In this document: positions 16,683 through 23,256 of the stretch, piece after piece | Layout of the letters: the number at the start of each line of letters is the position of its first letter | Position numbering within the stretch: position 1 is the stretch's first letter | Assembly (NCBI GenBank): GCA_050693035.1 | Contig: JBOGWB010000076.1 | Location: forward strand, 66,614 to 130,613 | Length of the DNA: 64,000 nucleotides | From: DASYVD01 sp050693035 | Lineage (GTDB): Bacteria > Actinomycetota > UBA4738 > CALAEC01 | Direction of reading: 5' to 3' | Program-made: the position numbers and the translations under genes | Notes under the pieces: model-generated | Database searches by the model: none | The model's input: only the letters and a program-made list of their open reading frames with translations | Told to the model about the DNA's origin: nothing

Positions 16683-17415
16683 CGCTCCGGCTGAGCCGTC
16701 CCGCCAGGAGCTCCTCGACGAGCCGCAGGTCACGGAGGGTGCGGACCGGGACGTCGCCCGGATCACCGGGGATCGTCGCCACCCGGAGCCCCGTCGCCGC
16801 TCCGAGGAGGTCCCAATTCGCCGGTTGCCGGGCTCCGCCGCCGGCGCCGACCACAGCCGCCAGCGCCTCCCGGCGGAAGGCCTGGGGCGTCTGGAGGACG
16901 GCGAGCCCGTCCCTGGGGATCGTCTCGCCCACCACGCCCCCATCCACCCGCTTCACGGTGTCCCCCACGGGAACCTGGGGCACCGCGACGTCGGCATCCT
17001 CCAACGCTCCGAGCACCGCGGCGAACAGCTCGCGTGATGCCAGAGGGCGGTCGGCGTCGTGCCACACCACCGCCTCGAAACGACGAGGAAGGGCGGCGAT
17101 CCCTGGGATCAGCGACTCGAGGGCGGTGGATCCCCCGCGAACCGCGGCGAGGAACTTGCCGGAGGACCGGGTGGCGCCGGCCGCCCGGTCCTCCATGCCT
17201 GCCGGAACGACCACCACGAAACCCTCGATGCCGGGGCAGCCGTCCACGGTTTCGGCGCAGAGCCCGAGGAGGGTTCGGCCGAGAACCTGGGCGAAACCCC
17301 AAGGCTCGTCGGACCCCCTGCCCGCCGCGGTGAGGATCACGGCGGCCGGGGCCGATCTCGCGGCCGCAGGGCCACCCGACGGTCCCGCCTTTCCCACGCG
17401 ACGCTCTCCCGTCAC
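16672..17415 (-). CDS. ispD: IspD-like cytidylyltransferase lacking catalytic residues
   Basis: Position, length (247 residues) and overall pattern identify this as the MEP cytidylyltransferase gene. Retained are the start AAGRG (30-34), RGGS (93-96), HDADRP (119-124), GDTVKR (151-156) and LQTPQAF (174-180). The nucleotide-binding loop that normally reads GxGxRM...PKQ is here GRGSDEPWGFAQ, so the catalytic Arg and Lys are gone. The usual TDE/TDD motif is ANW and the late lysine in the NIKVT motif is replaced in DVPVRT. It overlaps the PIN-TRAM gene by four bases and ispF by eleven. It may be inactive, altered in substrate, or compensated by a second copy elsewhere. Confidence 0.8.
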   Translation of the reverse strand: MTGERRVGKAGPSGGPAAARSAPAAVILTAAGRGSDEPWGFAQVLGRTLLGLCAETVDGCPGIEGFVVVVPAGMEDRAAGATRSSGKFLAAVRGGSTALESLIPGIAALPRRFEAVVWHDADRPLASRELFAAVLGALEDADVAVPQVPVGDTVKRVDGGVVGETIPRDGLAVLQTPQAFRREALAAVVGAGGGARQPANWDLLGAATGLRVATIPGDPGDVPVRTLRDLRLVEELLAGRLSRSDGH

Positions 17416-18590
17416 GTGTCGGCGGGGTCGGCAGGGTCCGGCACGCGGGCGAAGACCATCCGTCCCGACGACGTCATCAGGACGTTCGTGACGTGAACGG
17501 CCACCTCGGACCCCACGAGCGCGCCCCCTCCCTCCACCACCACCATGGTTCCGTCGGGGAGGAAACCGATGCCCTGGTCCGCCTCACGTCCCGGCCTGGT
17601 CAGTCGAATGGTGACCTCCTCGCCGGGCACCACGGAGGCCCGCATGGCCATCGCCAGTTCGTTGAGCGAGCGGACGGGCACGTCGAGTGCGGCCGCCACG
17701 CTTCCCAGGTTGGCGTCGGTGGTGACCACCACGGCCCCCCGGTCCCGGGCCAGGCGGACGAGCTGTGCGTCGGCGTCCCCGGGGAGGCTCTCGTCCACCA
17801 GGATGACGTCCACTGCGGGAGAGCGCTGGAGCTCGTGGAGAACCCTCAGACCTCGCTGGCCCCGGGCGCGCCGGGTCGGCTCTCCGGAGTCGGCGATCCC
17901 CTGGAGCTCCTCCAACACGATCCTGGGGATCAGGAAGGTCCCCCCCAGGAACCCGGCCGTGACCACCTCCATGATCCGCCCGTCGATGAGGGCGCTGGTA
18001 TCGAGGACGTTCATCTCCCCGCGGCGGATCCCCGAGGCCCGGGGCTTCAACCCGAACAGCCCGAACAGCTCCTCCTGCTTGGCCCGCCCAACCCGATATC
18101 CCAGGAACGCGAGGAGCAGCGCGACGATGCCCGCGGTGGGGTACGCGGCTGCCGCGGGGAGCCGGAACAGGAACACGGACAGGAGGACGGCGATGAGGAG
18201 ACCCAGGATGAGCCCCATGGCTCCCGCCAAGAGCTCGGACGCGGGGACCTTGGCGAAGTCCCGCTCCACGGCGGAAACCGCCACCACGGCCTTCCTGCCC
18301 AAGACGCCGCCGATCACGTAGCCAACGGCGCTCCCGAGGACGATGCCGAGCAGGATCCGGCTCTCGCCGAAGCCCACGATCTCCCGGGCGATGCGCCATC
18401 CGCCCACGGCGAAGACGGCCACGAGGATCAGGCGAACGAGCTCGACCACGATGCCCCTGGGGGAATGTCGCCGGGCTTCGGAGGCCTCGCTCGGAGCGGG
18501 AGGCTCGGCAGGGGCAGGCTCGCCGGCACCGGACGTTCGCCTCGGGCGGGTCGCCTTGTCTGACTTCCCCTCGTTGGGCCGGGCGCTCAC
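17412..18590 (-). CDS. Membrane-anchored PIN-TRAM domain ribonuclease (YacL type)
   Basis: The 392-residue protein starts with a Pro/Ala-rich cytoplasmic stretch, then about four transmembrane helices between residues 45 and 165. The PIN nuclease domain begins at VLDTSALIDGRI with its first acidic residue, and continues with LEELQ, DADAQLVRLA and VVTTDANLG, giving the expected four acidic residues. A TRAM-like RNA-binding domain closes the protein (EEVTIRLTRPG...GTMVVVEG). This matches YacL of Firmicutes and its counterparts in Deinococcus and actinobacteria, usually near radA-disA and ispD. The stop overlaps the ispD start. Confidence 0.9.
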   Translation of the reverse strand: MSARPNEGKSDKATRPRRTSGAGEPAPAEPPAPSEASEARRHSPRGIVVELVRLILVAVFAVGGWRIAREIVGFGESRILLGIVLGSAVGYVIGGVLGRKAVVAVSAVERDFAKVPASELLAGAMGLILGLLIAVLLSVFLFRLPAAAAYPTAGIVALLLAFLGYRVGRAKQEELFGLFGLKPRASGIRRGEMNVLDTSALIDGRIMEVVTAGFLGGTFLIPRIVLEELQGIADSGEPTRRARGQRGLRVLHELQRSPAVDVILVDESLPGDADAQLVRLARDRGAVVVTTDANLGSVAAALDVPVRSLNELAMAMRASVVPGEEVTIRLTRPGREADQGIGFLPDGTMVVVEGGGALVGSEVAVHVTNVLMTSSGRMVFARVPDPADPADT

Positions 18591-18629
18591 GACACTACGG
18601 TGCGCCAGACGGCCTGCCGCTACAAGTAC

Positions 18630-19136
18630 CTAGCCGGACGCCCGGACCTCGCCGTGAGCTTCGTCGAGGACCTTGTCGATCATCGAGCCGGCCTTCTCTT
18701 CGGTGGAACCCACGGCGAAGACCAGCTCGGAGATGAGGATCTGGCGGGCCTTGGCGAGCATCCGCTTCTCCCCCGCCGAGAGGCCCTTCTGGCCCTCGCG
18801 GATCGACAGGTTCCGAACGACCTCGGCGACCTGGTACACGTCGCCCGAGCGGATCTTCTCGATGTTCGTCTTGTAGCGCCGGCTCCAGTTCGAGGGCATC
18901 CGGGACTCTTCCTCCCGGAGCACCTCCATGACCTTCTTGACGTCTCGCTTGCTGACGACCTCCCGGAGCCCGACTTCCTCGGTGTTGTCCACGGGGACCA
19001 TCAGCTTCAGGTCGCCGTACGCGAGCTTGAGGACGAAGTACTTCTTCTTCTCGCCGAGGAAATCGCGTTCCGTGAGGTCTTCGATCACTGCCGCCCCATG
19101 ATGGGGATAGATAACCTTGTCCCCTTTGCGGAACAC
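18630..19136 (-). CDS. carD: CarD-family RNA polymerase-binding regulator
   Basis: CarD stabilises the open promoter complex, mainly at rRNA promoters. The 168-residue protein has the RNAP-interacting domain GDKVIYPHHGAAVIEDL and a C-terminal DNA-binding helical domain with NWSRRYKTNIEKI and LSAGEKRMLAKARQIL, very like the mycobacterial protein. The GTG at 19136 gives VFRKGDKVIYPHHG, aligning with known CarD starts, with GAGGGGG about five bases upstream; a GTG six bases further up is also possible. A good promoter lies about 40 bases upstream. Confidence 0.95.
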   Translation of the reverse strand: MFRKGDKVIYPHHGAAVIEDLTERDFLGEKKKYFVLKLAYGDLKLMVPVDNTEEVGLREVVSKRDVKKVMEVLREEESRMPSNWSRRYKTNIEKIRSGDVYQVAEVVRNLSIREGQKGLSAGEKRMLAKARQILISELVFAVGSTEEKAGSMIDKVLDEAHGEVRASG

Positions 19137-19175
19137 GAACACCCCCTCGTAAAAGGATCTCTGCGGGTGGAGCCT

Positions 19176-19205
19176 ATGGTAGCACGTCGGACCCCCCTCT
19201 GGCAA
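19176..19205 (-). promoter_or_regulatory. Promoter of carD
   Basis: Minus strand: -35 TTGCCA (19200-19205) and -10 TACCAT (19176-19181) with an 18-base spacer and a TGn extension, as GTGCTACCAT. The same ten bases occur before ftsH at 43768-43777. The leader would be about 32-35 bases and includes the GAGGGGG ribosome site. Confidence 0.6.
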
Positions 19206-19333
19206 ATCAAAAGTGCTGGTCAAACGCCCAATCGGGCCATCCGAACCTCGGGGCCGTCTCCGTCCTCGAGCCGGTCACCCATGTCGGATTTGGGGCGTTC
19301 GCACCGGACGCCGAGAGGGGATCGGCGGCCACG

Positions 19334-20653
19334 TCAGCCCGCGGTCCGGATGCCCGCCCACGTCAGCGCGTCCCGGACGTGCCGTACCCGAGCCACCGAC
19401 ACCCCTGTCGGGGGGGTGGCCTCTCCCGCCATGTAGACCGTCCGGGCCCCCGCGGCGGCCGCAGCTGCCAGCCGCCGGGCCGGGTTGGGGACCGGGCGCA
19501 CCGCGCCGGTGAGGCCCACCTCGCCCACGAACGCCGAGCCCTCGGGGGGCGGGCTCTCTCGGGCCGCCGAGGCCAGAGCCGCCGCCACCGCCAGGTCGGC
19601 GCCGGGATCGTCGACCCGGAGACCGCCCGCGGAGCTTCCGTAGAGCTCAGCCCGGAACAGGCCCAACCCCAGGGCTCGCTCCACCACGGCGGCCACCTGG
19701 CCGAACCTCCGGGGGTCGAGCCCGGAGACGTGGCGGCGCGGCGGGCCCGCGGTGGGCACCACCAGGGCCTGGACCTCGACGGCCAACGCCCTGCGGCCCG
19801 CGCCCACCAGGGCCTGGGCCGCTCCGGGCTCGGGTCCTCCCCCGGACAGGAGCCCGACCGGGTCGACCTCCCTGAGCCCGTCGGAGCCCAGCTCGAACCA
19901 GGCCAGCTCCCCTTCGGGTCCGAACCGGTTCTTGCCTCCGGCGAGCACCCGCAGGCCCGTCCTGGGGTCGCCGTCGAAGGAGCACACCACGTCGACGGCG
20001 TGCTCGAGGGTCCGGGGACCAGCAACCTCGCCGTCCTTGGTGACCTGGCCCGCCAGGAGTACCGCCATCCCTTCCTGCTTGGCCAGCCCCACGAGCGCGT
20101 CGGCGCACCACCTGACCTGGGCGGGCCCCCCGGCCACCGCGGGCTGGGCGGGATCCCGGACGGCCTGGATCGAGTCCACGATGAGGACGGCCGGCCGCAT
20201 GGCCCGCGCGGCGTCCAGGATGGCCGGAAGCTCCCGACCGGGGACGAACGAGGCCGCCCCGGCCGGGATCCCGAGGCGCCGGGCCCGGGCAGCCACCTGA
20301 GGGCGGGACTCCTCCCCCGAGGCCAGCAGGCAGCCTCGCCCAGACCCCCCCAGGGCCACCGTGGCCTGGAGGAGCAGGGTCGACTTCCCGATGCCGGGCT
20401 CCCCCGCCACCAGAACCACCGAACCGGGGACCAGCCCCCCGCCGAGCACCCGGTCGACTCCCGGGAACCCCGTCGGCAACCGTTCCTCGGCCTCCTCCGG
20501 GCCTCCCAGCGGGACCGGGGTCACGTCAGACGCCGGGACCGGCGCTCGCTCGTCGATCGTCCCCCAAGCGTCGCAGGAGGGGCACCGGCCGGCCCACCGG
20601 CTCACGGCGTGCCCGCAGGCGCTGCAGGCGAGGAGCTTCCTGACCTTCCCCAC
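19334..20653 (-). CDS. radA: DNA repair protein RadA (Sms)
   Basis: RadA drives branch migration in recombinational repair. The 439-residue protein has the N-terminal four-cysteine zinc motif (Cys10, 13, 24, 27), a RecA-like ATPase domain with Walker A GEPGIGKST near residue 84, the diagnostic KNRFG motif in GGKNRFGPEGE, and a C-terminal Lon-like domain containing PAGGLRVDDPG-type and GEVGLTGAVRPV segments. No disA follows or precedes it, although the two are usually adjacent. Confidence 0.95.
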   Translation of the reverse strand: MGKVRKLLACSACGHAVSRWAGRCPSCDAWGTIDERAPVPASDVTPVPLGGPEEAEERLPTGFPGVDRVLGGGLVPGSVVLVAGEPGIGKSTLLLQATVALGGSGRGCLLASGEESRPQVAARARRLGIPAGAASFVPGRELPAILDAARAMRPAVLIVDSIQAVRDPAQPAVAGGPAQVRWCADALVGLAKQEGMAVLLAGQVTKDGEVAGPRTLEHAVDVVCSFDGDPRTGLRVLAGGKNRFGPEGELAWFELGSDGLREVDPVGLLSGGGPEPGAAQALVGAGRRALAVEVQALVVPTAGPPRRHVSGLDPRRFGQVAAVVERALGLGLFRAELYGSSAGGLRVDDPGADLAVAAALASAARESPPPEGSAFVGEVGLTGAVRPVPNPARRLAAAAAAGARTVYMAGEATPPTGVSVARVRHVRDALTWAGIRTAG

Positions 20654-20698
20654 GGCCCGTGCAGCCTACCGGCCGCCGCTGACATGACCTTCGGCGGT

Positions 20699-21196
20699 TC
20701 AGGCCCCCGGAGGTGGCCCCACTATGCGGGTCCCGTGCCGGGCCCCGATCTCCGCCAGTCGTTCCACGTCGGGTGGGCCCTCCGGCGGCGGTGGGATCTC
20801 GAGACGGGCGGCCGGTTCTCCGATGTCCCGGAACAGGTCCTCGTGGCTCCCGTTGCACGGGGCCAAGAACACGATCAGCTTGGCGTCGGCCGTTTCGAAC
20901 CGGAAGGCATGCTCGAGGTTCCGGGGCGCATAGGCGAACGATCCGGCGGGGGCCCGGACCTCCTCGTTCCCGAGGAAGAACGTGACCTCGCCCTCCGCCA
21001 CGAAGAAGCCTTCGCCCTCCTCCTCGTGGAGGTGTACCGGGATGGCGAAGCCCCCCGGCGCTCGCACCTCGATCACCGTGCATCCTCCATCCGTCTCACC
21101 GGCCAGCGCCTTGAACGTGTACAGGCCGCCGAGGACCCACAGGGCCTCTCCCTGGCCCGGCTCGCGGACGAAGCCCCGAGTGTGAACCATGCTCAT
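20699..21196 (-). CDS. Cupin-domain protein under TetR control
   Basis: A 165-residue single-cupin protein. Metal ligands can be read in PVHLHEEEGEGFF (two His and a Glu) and in the second motif NLEHAFRF (His). Resembles quercetinase-like cupins, but the substrate is unknown. The ATG at 21196 (MSMVHTRG) has GGGAGG six to seven bases upstream. It is divergent from a TetR-type regulator gene, with two palindromes in the shared 127-base gap, so it is probably the regulator's target. Confidence 0.8.
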   Translation of the reverse strand: MSMVHTRGFVREPGQGEALWVLGGLYTFKALAGETDGGCTVIEVRAPGGFAIPVHLHEEEGEGFFVAEGEVTFFLGNEEVRAPAGSFAYAPRNLEHAFRFETADAKLIVFLAPCNGSHEDLFRDIGEPAARLEIPPPPEGPPDVERLAEIGARHGTRIVGPPPGA

Positions 21197-21225
21197 CACC
21201 TCACCTCCCTTTCTGCGTGGCACGC

Positions 21226-21253
21226 AATCACTGAACGGTTCTGTTCACTGATT
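21226..21253. promoter_or_regulatory. Palindromic operator, cupin-proximal
   Basis: AATCACTGAAC and GTTCACTGATT are inverted arms (10 of 11 positions pair) around the six-base centre GGTTCT. The inner TGAAC/GTTCA pairing is perfect. It lies about 30 bases upstream of the cupin start, where a repressor would block its promoter. Shares CACTGA and GTTCA elements with the second palindrome. Confidence 0.6.
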
Positions 21254-21292
21254 CGCAGACTCTAGCTTGCCCCTCGAGGTGGTGTCAAGGGG

Positions 21293-21318
21293 TTCAGGGA
21301 ACAGAGCTGTACACTGAA
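21293..21318. promoter_or_regulatory. Palindromic operator overlapping the TetR gene promoter
   Basis: A 26-base imperfect palindrome with outer arms TTCAG/CTGAA and inner ACAG/CTGT pairing. It ends six bases before the TetR-gene ATG and covers a TACACT hexamer (21310-21315) that could be the -10 box of a leaderless message. This position fits autorepression. Confidence 0.6.
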
Positions 21319-21323
21319 TTGCC

Positions 21324-21947
21324 ATGGGCCGATATCAGCTGAAGCGGCGCGCCGAACAGATGGAGCAGACCAGCCGGCGTATCGCCCGGGCCACGTTCGA
21401 GCTCCACGGTTCGATTGGCCCCGCGTACACCACGATCAGCGCCATCGCCGAGCGGGCGGGGGTCCAGCGGCTCACGGTGTACCGGCATTTCCCCGACGAG
21501 CTGTCGCTCTTCCGGGCGTGCACGTCGTACGGGTACCACGCTCATCCCCCTCCGGACCCCTCGCCCTGGTGGGAGATCGGTGATCCGGACGCCCGGCTGC
21601 GCCGGGCCTTGACCGACCTGTACGGCTACTACCGGCGAACCGCGGAGATCTGGACGAAGGTCCTGCGTGACCTCCCCCTCAAGCCCACCCTCGCCGAGGT
21701 GAACCGGCCGTTCTTCGAGCAGATGGCTCGGGTCCGCGACCGGCTGGCGGGCGGCTGGGGGGCCCGGGGGCGCAGTAAGGCCCTCCTCCGGGCCGCGATC
21801 GGCCATGCGATGGACTTCCGCACCTGGAGGTCCCTTACCGTCGACCAGGGCCTCGAGGATCCGCAGGTCGTGGAGGTCATGGCCACAGCGGCCGGATGCC
21901 TGGCTGGCGGGTCAGCGGCGATGAAGCCCTCAGGCCTCCGCGCGTGA
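21324..21947 (+). CDS. TetR-family transcriptional regulator
   Basis: A 207-residue regulator. The N-terminal helix-turn-helix lies near residues 18-60 (RIARATFELHG, TTISAIAERAGVQRLTVYRHF), the standard TetR DNA-binding domain. The rest is an all-helical ligand domain with no assignable ligand. It is divergent from a cupin gene and separated from it by two palindromes that are its likely operators. Its 3' end overlaps by 18 bases the end of the convergent MFS gene. No Shine-Dalgarno sequence precedes the ATG. Confidence 0.9.
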   Translation: MGRYQLKRRAEQMEQTSRRIARATFELHGSIGPAYTTISAIAERAGVQRLTVYRHFPDELSLFRACTSYGYHAHPPPDPSPWWEIGDPDARLRRALTDLYGYYRRTAEIWTKVLRDLPLKPTLAEVNRPFFEQMARVRDRLAGGWGARGRSKALLRAAIGHAMDFRTWRSLTVDQGLEDPQVVEVMATAAGCLAGGSAAMKPSGLRA

Positions 21948-23096
21948 CGCCGCGGGGGTCCGCGCGGGCGGAATGAGGAGAAGGCCGCACAGGGCCACGA
22001 CCCCTCCCACGAGGAACGCTCCCCGGAACCCGAACCCGGCTGCAACGACCCCCAATAGCACCGGCCCGAGGCCGAACGCCACCTCGACGAAGGCGGTGAA
22101 CGTCCCCACCAGGGACCCTCGCTCAGAGGAGGGTACCCCCCGCATCGCCAGCGTCATCAGCGCCGGGAAGGCCAGAGCCTGCCCCACCGCAAGCACGACG
22201 GTGCCGACGACGACCCCGGCCGCCCCCGGCCAGGCGGCGAGGACGATCATCCCCGCCGCCGTGGAGATCAGCGCACCCAGAGACGCCCGCCGAGGGCCGA
22301 TCCGGTCGGGGACGCGCGCCCCCAAGGTCCGGACCGCGATGACCACCGCGGAGAACAGGAGGAAGATCAGCCGCGCCCCTTCCAGCCCCGCCTCGGGCGC
22401 GTGGAGAGGAAGAAACGCGAAGTACCCCGCCATGGCCACGAGGTTCGCCCACAGGATCACCCCGGGGCGAAGGGCGGCCCGATGGATCAGCGGCTTCACG
22501 GCGACCTCGTCCTCCGCCTGCACCCGGGTCTCGGGCACGGCCAGCCCCAGCAGTCCGGCCACCGCTGCCAGGACGGCGGCCGCGACCCAGGCAGCGCCGA
22601 ACCCGAGCGACTCCACGGCACCCTCGCCGAGTATCGGCCCGAGCCCGATCCCCGCGTAGAGAGCCAGGGAGAACAGACTCAGGGCTTCCCCGCGCCGCTC
22701 CTCGGGTGCCAGGTCGGCGACGGCGCTGGCCACGCCGACGAAGAAGAAGGCCTCCCCCACGCCGGTCACGAACCGGAGGGCCACGATCACCTGGGCCGAA
22801 CGAGCGAAGAGATACCCCAGCACGGACAGAGCGACGAGAAAGGCGCCGCCGACAATGATCGGTCGTCGGCCCCGACGGTCTCCCAGTCGTCCGGCCCAGG
22901 GGCGGAACAGGAAGCCGGAGATGCTGAACACGCCGACGGCGAGTCCCACCGCCACCTCCCCGCCCCGAAGGGGCCCCTCCACGTACAGGGGGACCGCCGG
23001 GACCAGGACCCCGAGGGAAAGGAAGTAGGCGAGCGACCCCGCACTGATGACGAAGAATGCCGGGGTCAGCAGGCGGGCGCGGCCGTGGGCTTCCAT
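21930..23096 (-). CDS. MFS transporter (drug/efflux type)
   Basis: A 388-residue membrane protein with twelve predicted helices. The loop between helices 2 and 3 reads RPWAGRLGDRRGRRPI, the MFS signature, and a second copy RVPDRIGPRRAS occurs after the midpoint. Helix 4-5 region VALRFVTGVGEAFF is also typical. Substrate unknown. Together with the neighbouring TetR and cupin it forms an insertion between radA and clpC, so the three may act together, though the MFS gene has no matching operator in view. Confidence 0.87.
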   Translation of the reverse strand: MEAHGRARLLTPAFFVISAGSLAYFLSLGVLVPAVPLYVEGPLRGGEVAVGLAVGVFSISGFLFRPWAGRLGDRRGRRPIIVGGAFLVALSVLGYLFARSAQVIVALRFVTGVGEAFFFVGVASAVADLAPEERRGEALSLFSLALYAGIGLGPILGEGAVESLGFGAAWVAAAVLAAVAGLLGLAVPETRVQAEDEVAVKPLIHRAALRPGVILWANLVAMAGYFAFLPLHAPEAGLEGARLIFLLFSAVVIAVRTLGARVPDRIGPRRASLGALISTAAGMIVLAAWPGAAGVVVGTVVLAVGQALAFPALMTLAMRGVPSSERGSLVGTFTAFVEVAFGLGPVLLGVVAAGFGFRGAFLVGGVVALCGLLLIPPARTPAASRAEA

Positions 23097-23140
23097 GACC
23101 GACAGAGCCTACGCGATGCGATCCTCTCGAAGATGCCGAA

Positions 23141-23168
23141 AGCCCGGCGACCGTAGGGCTGCCGGGCT
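23141..23168 (-). terminator. Hairpin downstream of clpC
   Basis: AGCCCGGC (23141-23148) and GCCGGGCT (23161-23168) form a perfect 8-bp stem with a 12-base loop, followed on the minus strand by TTCGG. It lies in the 160-base gap between the clpC stop and the MFS start, where a clpC terminator is expected. The U-tract is weak. Confidence 0.4.
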
Positions 23169-23256
23169 GTCGGCCTTACCGTCCGCGAGCGTCCTCGCGG
23201 CCGGGGTCAGGAAAAGGACTCCAGTCGATGCGGAGAACCCCTCCCGATGTCCTCGC

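Noticed and set aside
23097..23256. A small gene between clpC and the MFS gene
   Set aside because: No frame has a start with a ribosome site; the stretch is better explained by the terminator-like hairpin.
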